Shown here: positions 1 to 6,700 of the stretch, piece after piece | How positions within the stretch are numbered: position 1 is the first letter of the stretch | Layout: each line of letters opens with the position of its first letter | From: Chloroflexota bacterium | GTDB taxonomy: Bacteria > Chloroflexota > Dormibacteria > Dormibacterales > Dormibacteraceae | Length of the DNA: 13,285 nt | Assembly: GCA_003446775.1 (NCBI GenBank) | Contig: DMCH01000106.1 | Coordinates: forward strand, 1-13,285 | Direction: 5' to 3' | Made by a program: the position numbers and the translations under genes | The notes under the pieces: model-generated | The model's input: the letters and a program-made list of their open reading frames with translations, nothing else | Database searches by the model: none | Told to the model about the DNA's origin: nothing

Positions 1-176
1 GCCGCCATGATCGTCCGATCCGCAGTATTCAACTGCGGCCTCTTGACCTGACGGTGTACGACGCGAAGCTGGTGCCGGAGAAGAAGCAGCTCTGCTTCAG
101 GGTCGTGGACTCGCAACCTCACATCAGCCAGATCGAGGAGCAGCCGAAGCCAGGAGTACACGAAAGCGAAAAGCAT
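1..176 (-). CDS. Putative transposase/integrase-core protein, N-terminal part (gene continues past left edge)
   Basis: This reading frame starts at ATG 176-174 and stays open to the window edge, giving 58 visible codons. A TGA lies in frame 8 codons upstream with no other start between, so the start is well fixed. The visible protein has a hydrophobic N-terminus with a VYSWLRLLLDL segment (residues 6-16). It then has EAELLLLRHQLRVVHRQVKR (27-46) and a following N-T-A-D-R-T-I-M-A. From memory, this LLLLRHQL-V-RRQV-RP-L-ADR pattern is the typical N-terminus of a family of actinobacterial transposases with an integrase core; the catalytic DDE region would lie off the left edge. The ribosome site is poor (AGGA about 12 bases upstream), and the start codon sits inside an inverted repeat (174-234). 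The gene was probably brought in by an insertion that interrupted the neighbouring operon. The family assignment is fairly sure; activity cannot be judged. Confidence 0.72.
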   Translation of the reverse strand, partial: MLFAFVYSWLRLLLDLADVRLRVHDPEAELLLLRHQLRVVHRQVKRPQLNTADRTIMA

Positions 177-234
177 CGGCGGTCGAAATCCTACCGGTCA
201 GGCGACCCTACTCCGAGTAGCCTGCCCGCCGATG
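174..234 (-). repeat. Inverted repeat covering the transposase start codon
   Basis: CATCGGCGG at 174-182 and CCGCCGATG at 226-234 are perfect 9-bp inverted arms. In minus-strand RNA the downstream arm is CCGCCGATG and ends in the transposase ATG, so pairing would hide the start codon. The 43-base loop has nested complementarity: CAGGC/GCCTG, and a 13-base palindrome CTACTCCGAGTAG at 208-220. The arms are seen directly; a role in limiting translation from outside transcripts is inference by analogy with elements such as IS10. Confidence 0.45.
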
Positions 235-350
235 AATATGTGACCCCCACAGCCCACCCACTGCACGGCGTGGCCCTCTGGGCGGGCACTAATCACCGTA
301 GACCGCACGAGACTCGCACCCCGGATCTTCTGCAGCCTGAGCGTATTCCT

Positions 351-410
351 TTAAATTGCGATGGGCTCTGTACCGAAATCAATTTGAGGAAAGAGCACCC
401 CAAGTTCCAT
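351..410 (-). pseudogene. 5' remnant of an LLM-class (F420-type) oxidoreductase gene
   Basis: After the DUF35 stop codon (426-424) a new frame opens at ATG 410-408, 13 bases on, with GGGACG as a possible ribosome site. It encodes MELGVLFPQIDFGTEPIAI and then meets TAA at 353-351. From memory, this closely resembles the first residues of luciferase-like, F420-dependent oxidoreductases, which often begin M-x-L/F-G-V-x-FPQT-EIG-x-DP-x-AI-R and run to about 280-350 residues. Here the likeness stops abruptly where the transposase-bearing segment begins. The spacing shows it was the next gene of the acyl-CoA operon. In the living cell this fragment would be non-functional unless the remainder is translated elsewhere. 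The match is short (19 residues), so the family call is moderate. Confidence 0.55.
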
Positions 411-423
411 CGCGCGTCCCACA

Positions 424-813
424 TCAGGGCCGCGGCCGGAAATAAGGCAGTCGGGGCTCGCCCCGGAGTGTGACCTCGACCGGCATCGCCACCCGAACCG
501 CGGCCGGTTCCACGTCGACGAGCCGGGTGAGTATTCGCACACCCTCCTCGAGCTCCACCAGGGCGACCACGTACGGCGCCTCAGCCTGGAACTCGGCCGG
601 TGCCCGGTGGACGACGGTGAACGAGTAGACCGTGCCTCTGCCACTCACGGTTACCCATTCCAGGTCGAGCCCACCACAGTGCGGGCAAAGCGAGCGCGGG
701 TAAAAGACATGCCGGCGGCAGCTTCGGCAGCGCTGCAGGTCGAGCCTGCCCGCGGCCACCGCGTCCCAAAAGGGTGCGGTCTCGGCGTCGGGAACCGGGT
801 AAGGCTTCTCCAT
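424..813 (-). CDS. DUF35 zinc-ribbon/OB-fold protein, partner of the thiolase-like enzyme
   Basis: The protein has 129 residues. An N-terminal helix region (FWDAVAAGRL, 15-24) is followed by a zinc ribbon with C29-x2-C32 and C43-x2-C46 (CRSC...CPHC). An OB-fold then begins with the characteristic G-x-G-x-V-Y-S-F-T-V-V segment, as in the DUF35/ChsH2 C-terminal family. Members bind thiolase-superfamily proteins; examples are the archaeal acetoacetyl-CoA thiolase/HMG-CoA synthase complex and the steroid aldolase Ltp2-ChsH2(DUF35). They are thought to stabilise or help gate acyl-CoA entry. The start is ATG 813-811; its A is the last base of the thiolase TGA stop (TGATG), indicating coupled translation and a fixed-ratio complex. 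All four zinc ligands are intact and no MaoC domain is fused. Longer open frames extend upstream but run inside the thiolase gene. Confidence 0.88.
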   Translation of the reverse strand: MEKPYPVPDAETAPFWDAVAAGRLDLQRCRSCRRHVFYPRSLCPHCGGLDLEWVTVSGRGTVYSFTVVHRAPAEFQAEAPYVVALVELEEGVRILTRLVDVEPAAVRVAMPVEVTLRGEPRLPYFRPRP

Positions 814-1952
814 CAGTCGCGCCCCAGGACCAGCGTAGCGGCCGAGCTGAGCACGCCTCCAGTCCCGTTGGCCAGCGCGAGGCGCGCCCCCTCGACCTGG
901 CGGGGGCCGCACTCGCCCCGTAGCTGGCGCGCGGCCTCGATCATGGTGAAGATCCCGTACATGCCGGGGTGGCAGTAGGAGAGACCGCCCCCGTTGGTGT
1001 TCATCGGGAATTCGCCGCCCGGCGCCGTGCGCTGGCCGGAGACGAAGGCGCCGCTCTCGCCCGGCCCGCAGAAACCGAGCGCCTCGAGCGTGAGGAGGAC
1101 TGTGATCGTGAAAGAGTCGTAGACCTCGACCACATCGATTTCCTCCGGACGCAGGCCGGCGGTCTCGAATGCGCGGCGGCCGCTTAGCGCAGCGGGAGTG
1201 GTGGTTAGGTCGGGCATGCTGGCTATGCCCAGATGTGTATGCGCCTCGCCATGGCCGAGGATCCAAATCGGGGGTTGGGCCAGGTCGCGAGCCCTCTCCT
1301 CGCTCACGATGACGACGGCGCCCCCGCCGTCGGTCACCAGGCAGCAGTCGAGGAGGTGCAGAGGCTCCGCGATCCATCGCGAGGCGAGGACGTCAGCGAT
1401 GGTGATCGGGTCGCGCAGGAAGGCCCTGGGATTGAGACCGGCCCACTTGCGCGTCGCCACCGCGACTTCCGCCAGGTGCTCCGGTCGCGTTCCGTACTCG
1501 TGCATATGCCTGTTGGCGGCCAGGGCATAGGCACCCACCGGCGCGGGAAGGCCCCAGACGCGCTCGAACTGTAGGGGCCCGGAGGCGGCCCCGATGCTGC
1601 CCAGGGCACGTGTCCGCTGAGACCGCTGCCGGCTGGCGTATGTGATCAGAACTACGTTGCACTGGCCGCTCCGGATCGCCTCCGTGGCGTGCCCGGCGTG
1701 GGCGACAAAAGAAGCACCGCCGATATTGGTGCTGTCTGTGTAGCGCGGCTGGACGCCGAGATACTCCGCCATCAACATCCCGGGCGCATAGATGCCCTCT
1801 CCGCCCGCGGTGGCAATGCCGTCCACGTCCCGGAGCTGGAGCCCGGCGTCGGCCAGTGCCGCCAGCGCGGCCTCCCCCTGCATCTGAAGAACGGTTTTGC
1901 CGGGCACCTCTCCGAGGTCGGACTCGGCCACCCCGGCGATGGCCACCCTCAT
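813..1952 (-). CDS. Thiolase-superfamily protein (SCP-x/Ltp2-like), lacking the catalytic cysteines
   Basis: The protein has 379 residues, the normal thiolase length, with both halves of the fold: TNIGGASFVAHAG (75-87), VTDGGGAVVI (206-215), VEVYDSF (275-281) and NTNGGGLSYCHPG (318-330). Classical thiolases use a nucleophilic cysteine, an NEAF motif, a GHP histidine and a second cysteine in C-x-GGG. Here the first cysteine position reads A80-S81 and NEAF is replaced by Y278-D-S-F. The second cysteine region reads ANGTGG (361-366), and only H328 is kept. This is the pattern of lipid-transfer-protein thiolases and of the aldolase Ltp2. With the adjacent DUF35 gene, a retro-aldol or atypical C-C cleavage of an acyl-CoA is more likely than ordinary thiolysis. 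The ATG start overlaps the upstream synthetase stop by 4 bases (ATGA, 1949-1952). The superfamily is sure; the reaction is inferred. Confidence 0.85.
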   Translation of the reverse strand: MRVAIAGVAESDLGEVPGKTVLQMQGEAALAALADAGLQLRDVDGIATAGGEGIYAPGMLMAEYLGVQPRYTDSTNIGGASFVAHAGHATEAIRSGQCNVVLITYASRQRSQRTRALGSIGAASGPLQFERVWGLPAPVGAYALAANRHMHEYGTRPEHLAEVAVATRKWAGLNPRAFLRDPITIADVLASRWIAEPLHLLDCCLVTDGGGAVVIVSEERARDLAQPPIWILGHGEAHTHLGIASMPDLTTTPAALSGRRAFETAGLRPEEIDVVEVYDSFTITVLLTLEALGFCGPGESGAFVSGQRTAPGGEFPMNTNGGGLSYCHPGMYGIFTMIEAARQLRGECGPRQVEGARLALANGTGGVLSSAATLVLGRD

Positions 1953-4039
1953 TGCAGGACGACCAGTGCGTCCCCCGCCAGTGCCCCGTCGGGCAGAGCG
2001 AAGAGGGGGTTGACGTCGAGCTCTGCCAGGCGTTCACCCAGGTCCAGCGCGAGGTCGCCCAGCGCCACCAAGACACGTGAGACGGCCGGCAGGTCCGCCA
2101 CCGGACGGCCCCTGGCTCCGCGCAGGACTTCCACTCCGCGCAGCTCGCTCAGCATCTCTTGGGCCGTCTCCTCATCGATCGGCGGGCGCTGAACGCTGAC
2201 GTCGTGGATCGCTTCCGCGAAGATGCCACCCAGGCCCACCAGTAGGACCGGGCCGAAGTGGTCGTCCTGTTTGACTCCCGCGATCAGCTCCGCGATCGGG
2301 AAGACCTGGCGTGCGATCAGCACACCGTCGACCCGCGCACCCGGAACGCAACGCGAAACCTGCTCATAGGCCAGGCGGACCTCGTCCGGCGTGCGCACGC
2401 CGAGCTTCACGCCCCCGGCCTCGGTCTTGTGCGGGATGTCTGCCGACTCCACCTTGACCACGACCGGGAAACCGATTGCTTCCGCGGCAGCGGCGGCTTC
2501 TTCGGGGGTGTGGGTCAGCCGCTCCGGCGGCCCCATGATGCCGTACGCGGCGAGCAATCGCTTCGCCAGCGACTCCGGGAGAACGCCGGTGTGATTGCGG
2601 AGAAACGTTGGGGCGCGGCGTCGCCGCAGCGGTGGCGCCGGCCGCCGGCGCGCTATCGATTGGCCGTAAAAGATGGCGTGGTCCAGGGCCCTGACTCCAA
2701 GCGCAAGGCCGTTGGCGAAGTGGAGATGGTGCTTGGCCAGTGTCTCCATGCCGAAAGCTGTGAGCTCGGTGGGCACGGTGGCGGCGATGGCGGTGAAGAG
2801 AGGCGCCCTGTGCACGACTTCCGCCAGTGACGCCACCCGCTCCTCAATGCCCGCCGGGTTAGAGCCGGGATCGCGGGGCGCGTCGGAATTGATGAGCAGG
2901 GCGTCGAAGCCGTGCTCGGCGGCCACTGCCTCGACGCAGGCGGCGAGCAGCTTGGGCTGGTTGACGATTACTCCGGTGGTGTCGAGGGGATTCTGGGGGT
3001 GGCCGAAGCTGGGCAGGATGGCAGCCAGCCGGGCCTTGGTTGAGGGAGCGAAGTCCGGGATCTCCACCCGGGTCCCGAGCGCGAGGTCGGGAATCAAGCT
3101 GGTGGCGCCGCCGGAGGTGCTGACCACTGCTGTGCGGCCGCCGGGCGGCCAACCGCTGGTCGCCAGCAGAGCGCAGGTCTCGATCAGCTCCTCCGGGGTG
3201 TCGACTCGGATGATGCTGTGCTGCTTGAAGATGGCGTCCATTACGGCGTCGGCACCTGCGAGCGACCCGGTATGGGCGATCGTGGCACGGTGAGCCGCCT
3301 GCGAGCGGCCGACCTTCAGAATCACGAGCGGCTTGCCGGCCTCCCGAGCCTGTCCCGCGGCACGCAGAAACCCGGCGGGGTCGCGGATTCCCTCCAGCAG
3401 CGCCCCCACCACCCGGACATCGTCGCGCTCCACGAAATGACCCAGGAAATCGCTCGCAGTGCACATTCCCTCGTTTCCGATCGAAACGGAGACCGCGAGC
3501 CCAATCCCACGAGACAGGGCCAACCTGTGAAAGGGCAGCAGCATCCCTCCGCTCTGGCTGGCGATGGCGATCCCGCCGGCGAGAAGCGGCCCTGCCAGCA
3601 GCAGCCCGTAAGCCGGGATCCTTTCGCGGTAGTTGACGAAGCCCAGGCAGTTCGGGCCGAGCAAGGTGATGCCCAGCTCCCGGCAGCGCTCGACCACGGC
3701 CCGCTCTCGCTCGGCGCCCTCGACGCCCGCCTCCTTGAAGCCCGCTGTGAGCAGCACCAGGCTCCGCACGCCCTTGCGCCCGCAATCCTCCACGACCTCA
3801 GAGGCGGCCACGGTGCCGGTCATCACGTAGGCGCAATCGACCTGGTCTGGGATGGCGCTCACAGAGCCGTGACAGGGGAGACCGAACTGCTGGGAGTGGC
3901 GGGGATGGACCAGATGCAACCGGCCCTGAAAGCCGAGACTGGCAAAGTTGGTGACGAGCGCCACCGACCAGGAGGAGGCTTCCGACGCTCCCACGAGGGC
4001 GATCGACCTGGGAGCGAGGAGAGCGGGGAGATCGATCAC
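1949..4039 (-). CDS. ADP-forming acyl-CoA (acetyl-CoA-type) synthetase, fused alpha-beta
   Basis: The protein has 696 residues and belongs to the NDP-forming acyl-CoA synthetase superfamily, interconverting an acid, CoA and ATP with acyl-CoA, ADP and phosphate. An N-terminal CoA-binding Rossmann domain covers about 1-130 (SIALVGASE 12-20, LLGPNCLGF 126-134). Succinyl-CoA-ligase-like domains follow to about 460, with SQSGG at 161-165 and the presumed phospho-histidine H256 in TIAHTGSLAG. A basic, proline-rich linker (about 463-477) leads to an ATP-grasp domain (about 485-696) with GFPVVVKVESADIPHKTEAG (523-542) and E-L-D-V-N-P near the end. It probably activates the imported or hydrolysed acid, or harvests energy from an acyl-CoA; the substrate is unknown. 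The start is GTG 4039 with no clear ribosome site; TAACCT (4053-4048) lies 8 bases upstream, so a leaderless mRNA is possible. Confidence 0.9.
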   Translation of the reverse strand: MIDLPALLAPRSIALVGASEASSWSVALVTNFASLGFQGRLHLVHPRHSQQFGLPCHGSVSAIPDQVDCAYVMTGTVAASEVVEDCGRKGVRSLVLLTAGFKEAGVEGAERERAVVERCRELGITLLGPNCLGFVNYRERIPAYGLLLAGPLLAGGIAIASQSGGMLLPFHRLALSRGIGLAVSVSIGNEGMCTASDFLGHFVERDDVRVVGALLEGIRDPAGFLRAAGQAREAGKPLVILKVGRSQAAHRATIAHTGSLAGADAVMDAIFKQHSIIRVDTPEELIETCALLATSGWPPGGRTAVVSTSGGATSLIPDLALGTRVEIPDFAPSTKARLAAILPSFGHPQNPLDTTGVIVNQPKLLAACVEAVAAEHGFDALLINSDAPRDPGSNPAGIEERVASLAEVVHRAPLFTAIAATVPTELTAFGMETLAKHHLHFANGLALGVRALDHAIFYGQSIARRRPAPPLRRRRAPTFLRNHTGVLPESLAKRLLAAYGIMGPPERLTHTPEEAAAAAEAIGFPVVVKVESADIPHKTEAGGVKLGVRTPDEVRLAYEQVSRCVPGARVDGVLIARQVFPIAELIAGVKQDDHFGPVLLVGLGGIFAEAIHDVSVQRPPIDEETAQEMLSELRGVEVLRGARGRPVADLPAVSRVLVALGDLALDLGERLAELDVNPLFALPDGALAGDALVVLQ

Positions 4040-4094
4040 GCTGCCGTAGGTTAGCTCTGCCGGCCTGCCCCGTCTTTGCTGGATGGCCGAGCCT

Positions 4095-5120
4095 TCAGGC
4101 GGCCTCGGGAGCCAGCCTGACCAGCATCTTCCCGAGGTTGCCTCCCTCGAAGAGCTTGATGAATGCCTCGGGCGCCCGCTCGATGCCGTCCAGGATGGTT
4201 TCCCGCCACCGAAGCTGCCCCCGTTCGATCATCGGGATTACCTGGGAGCGGAACTCGCCCAGCCGGCTGTAATGGTCCGCGATGATGAATCCCTGCATCA
4301 GGAGCCGCTTGCCCACGATCAGCGAGACGTTGGACGGGCCAGGCGCGGGAGCGGTCAGGTTGTAGCGTGAGATCGAACCGCAAGCTACGATCCGCCCGAA
4401 GTTGCGCATGTGCTGGATGGCCGCCTCCAGGTGCGCTCCTCCAACGTTGTCGAAGTAGACATCGATGCCCTCTGGCGCCCCCCGCCTGAACCCCTCCACT
4501 GGCGTCAGCCGGTGGTAATTGAAAGCGGCTTCAAACCCGTGGTCGCCGACGAGATGGGCGACCTTGTCGTCGGAACCTGCGCTGCCGACCACGTGGCAGC
4601 CGTGGGCCCTGGCCAGCTGACCGGCGACCGAGCCGACCGCGCCGGCCGCCGCCGACACGGCCACCCACTCGCCCTTCTTCGGACGGCCGATCTCGTTAAG
4701 CCCGTACCAGGCCGTGAACCCGGTGAGACCCAGGATGCCGAGATAGGCGGACAGCGGGACGGAGGCTGCCGGCAGCTTTTGCACGCTGCCGGCATGGGCT
4801 ACGAATTGCTCTCGCCAGCCGAGCATGCTGAGGACTAAATCTCCCGCCTGCAGCTCGGGCGCACGCGACTGGAGGACCTTGCCCACGGCTCCGCCGGCCA
4901 TGACTTTTCCGACGTCGAAGGGAGCAGCGTAAGAGGGGGCGTCGCTCATGCGGCCGCGCATGTAGGGATCGACCGACATGTAGACGTTGCGGACCAGGAC
5001 CTCGCCCTCGGCGGGCTCTGCGAGTGCAACCTCAGCCAGCTCGAAGTCAGCCGGTAAAGGCATGCCGCGCGGCCGGGACGCCAGGCGGATCTCTCGACTG
5101 GTCAGCCTAGGGGCCCTCAT
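4095..5120 (-). CDS. NADPH-dependent zinc-independent MDR reductase (CurA/PTGR/LTB4DH-like)
   Basis: The 341-residue protein is a medium-chain dehydrogenase/reductase of the leukotriene B4 dehydrogenase/prostaglandin reductase/curcumin reductase branch. These enzymes reduce the C=C bond of alpha,beta-unsaturated ketones with NADPH. Family signs are IRLASRPRGMP (11-21), YMSVDPYMRGRM (47-58), the cofactor loop SAAAGAVGSVAGQLA (156-170), VYFDNVGG (221-228) and the end segment FEGGNLGKMLVRL (324-336). No zinc-binding cysteine cluster is seen. I chose ATG 5120 over an upstream open frame to 5165 because GGGAGGG lies 9 bases before it and the protein then begins as family members do. The start overlaps the esterase stop by 14 bases, so the two are probably co-translated; 55 bases separate it from the synthetase downstream. 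The substrate is not predictable. Confidence 0.88.
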   Translation of the reverse strand: MRAPRLTSREIRLASRPRGMPLPADFELAEVALAEPAEGEVLVRNVYMSVDPYMRGRMSDAPSYAAPFDVGKVMAGGAVGKVLQSRAPELQAGDLVLSMLGWREQFVAHAGSVQKLPAASVPLSAYLGILGLTGFTAWYGLNEIGRPKKGEWVAVSAAAGAVGSVAGQLARAHGCHVVGSAGSDDKVAHLVGDHGFEAAFNYHRLTPVEGFRRGAPEGIDVYFDNVGGAHLEAAIQHMRNFGRIVACGSISRYNLTAPAPGPSNVSLIVGKRLLMQGFIIADHYSRLGEFRSQVIPMIERGQLRWRETILDGIERAPEAFIKLFEGGNLGKMLVRLAPEAA

Positions 5121-6621
5121 TGAGTAGTCCCTCCCAAGCCATGCGTTCGGGGGCTCGGGGGTCATCGATCGTCTTACAGGTAGGCCAGAAGATCATGGTC
5201 GGCCGCTTGAGGAGGTCGTACGGCTGCCAACCCGGATCGCCGGTGGTCGCGAACCGCACCCACGCCTGATGCATGGTCGCAGCGAGGTCACGCGGCGGAT
5301 CTTCCCCATGCAGCCCCGCCCGGCCTTTGCCGAGGTTGTTGAAAACAAAGCCGATCTCCAGCGCGTGGCAGGCGCCCAGCCGGCCGCCGAACTGAGGCGA
5401 GGGCCAGGCGAATTCGTACATCCAGGTCGCCCCCCCGGCTTCTAGATGGGCCTCGGCCAGGCGGATCGAAGGCACTCGGAAGTACTGGTCGCTGAGGAGG
5501 GAGGCGTAGACATCGCCCGGGGTGGGGCCGGGGGTGGCGCCGGGGCGTCCTGACCGGTAAGCCTCGATGGCGTCGGGCTCCAGGCCGTGTGCCCTGGCGC
5601 TGCGCTGCAGGGTTTCCTCGTCAATGCTGTCGATCAGCCCACCAGGCACCAGCCAGAGCCGATGCTCGTCGGTGTTCGACCCCACGATCAGCCGCACGTC
5701 CTTGCTGGCGCCGGCCCGGATGATGTCCACCGGGCGGCCGGGGAGGAGGTCCCCGTCGATGACCGGCGCAAACGCTCGCAGCCGCCGCGCGCTGCCCACC
5801 GGGTCGAGCGAGCTGGCTCGCGCTTGTGCGGACAGCTGTCGTTGCGCGGCCAAGAGCCGATCGGCCGGGATCGTGCCGAAGGCCTCACGGGTTGGCCTGA
5901 CCCCAAGGCTTGCGGCCAGGCGGGCGGCGACCAGCGTCGCCTCCTCCGAGGTGGCGAGGCCGGCGCCCGGCCCGCTCTGACAAATCGCACGGCCGAACAG
6001 GCCGCGCGCGGCGGGCATGGCCATCAAGGCCGCGATGCTGGAACCTCCAGCGGACTCGCCGAAGACAGTGACGCGATCGGGGTTTCCGCCGAAGGCCTGG
6101 ATTTCGTCCTGGACCCATTTCAGCGCAGCGATCTGGTCCAACAGGCCCAGGTTTGGGCTGCAATCTTCAAGCCGGAGGAAGCCTTCCACGCCAAGTCGGT
6201 AGTTCAGGGTCACCAGCACCACGCCGTGGCGCGCGAACGAGCCGCCGTCATACGTCGGGATCGCGCCGGACCCGTTGGTGAAGGCACCGCCATGGATCCA
6301 AACCATCACCGGCAGCCCGGCGGCGCCTTGATCGGGCGTCCAGACGTTCAGATTCAGGCACTCCTCGCCTGGGATCTGCGGCTGGGTCAGGAGCTTGTCG
6401 ACGGGGGGCGGGTAGGGCGGCGCGGGAACGGACGGACCGTACGTCGAGGCATCGAGCTCGCCGCTCCAAGGCTGGTGCGGCTGGGGCGGCTTAAACCGAT
6501 TGACACCGAAGGGAGGTGCGGCGTAGGGGACGCCCTTGAAGGCGGCAACGCCATCCGCCAACACGCCGCGGACCCGTCCCCGCTTGGTCAGAACCATGAC
6601 GCCCCCGGCTCCGAGCGTCAC
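5107..6621 (-). CDS. Type-B carboxylesterase (para-nitrobenzyl esterase family)
   Basis: The 504-residue alpha/beta-hydrolase has the usual bacterial type-B length. It carries GVPYAAPPFG at 30-39, EECLNLNVW (87-95), the oxyanion hole HGGAF (110-114) and the nucleophile elbow GESAGG with S190. E319 (in SNTDEH) and H419 (in ACHALEIGF) complete a full catalytic triad, so it should be an active esterase. No signal peptide is seen, so it would act in the cytoplasm, consistent with hydrolysing an ester after import. The start is GTG 6621-6619 with an excellent GGAGGTGA a few bases upstream; an internal ATG at 6597 has a poorer site. It is separated from the binding-protein gene by 79 bases containing a long hairpin, so its expression may be partly uncoupled. 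It overlaps the reductase start by 14 bases. Confidence 0.92.
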   Translation of the reverse strand: MTLGAGGVMVLTKRGRVRGVLADGVAAFKGVPYAAPPFGVNRFKPPQPHQPWSGELDASTYGPSVPAPPYPPPVDKLLTQPQIPGEECLNLNVWTPDQGAAGLPVMVWIHGGAFTNGSGAIPTYDGGSFARHGVVLVTLNYRLGVEGFLRLEDCSPNLGLLDQIAALKWVQDEIQAFGGNPDRVTVFGESAGGSSIAALMAMPAARGLFGRAICQSGPGAGLATSEEATLVAARLAASLGVRPTREAFGTIPADRLLAAQRQLSAQARASSLDPVGSARRLRAFAPVIDGDLLPGRPVDIIRAGASKDVRLIVGSNTDEHRLWLVPGGLIDSIDEETLQRSARAHGLEPDAIEAYRSGRPGATPGPTPGDVYASLLSDQYFRVPSIRLAEAHLEAGGATWMYEFAWPSPQFGGRLGACHALEIGFVFNNLGKGRAGLHGEDPPRDLAATMHQAWVRFATTGDPGWQPYDLLKRPTMIFWPTCKTIDDPRAPERMAWEGLLNEGP

Positions 6622-6650
6622 TCGGTCACCTCCGCAGTGGGTCCGACCTT

Positions 6651-6681
6651 AGGACTCGGGTCGGGACACGACCCGAGTCCT
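6651..6681 (-). terminator. Perfect 13-bp hairpin between binding-protein and esterase genes
   Basis: Arms AGGACTCGGGTCG (6651-6663) and CGACCCGAGTCCT (6669-6681) are perfect complements around a 5-base loop. A further CTT/AAG pairing is possible past a 2-base bulge. It begins 20 bases after the binding-protein stop and ends about 15 bases before the esterase ribosome site. No T-run follows on either strand, so it could be a tail-less terminator or attenuator, an mRNA 3'-end stabiliser giving more binding protein than enzymes, or a protein site. The structure is certain; the function is not. Confidence 0.55.
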
Positions 6682-6700
6682 GTAAGACAATCGGGCAAAC

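Larger units (their letters stand above)
1..350 (-). mobile_element. Probable right-hand end of an insertion element
   Basis: The transposase start (176 leftwards) and its 5' flank meet the broken LLM oxidoreductase frame at about 351. The inference is that an element occupies everything left of about 350. Its other end is outside the window, so no pair of terminal repeats or target duplication can be checked. The exact boundary is a guess, placed where similarity to the LLM family appears to stop. The 177-350 stretch has no credible gene; it holds the inverted repeat described separately. Confidence 0.4.

Noticed and set aside
145..345. tRNA-like strings (GGTCGAAATCC, GTGCGAGTCTC)
   Set aside because: No matching acceptor stem, anticodon arm or CCA end could be assembled around them.
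54..473. Plus-strand open frame of 139 codons
   Set aside because: It is a shadow of the minus-strand transposase start and of the DUF35/LLM junction; its translation has no recognisable domain and crosses three unrelated segments.
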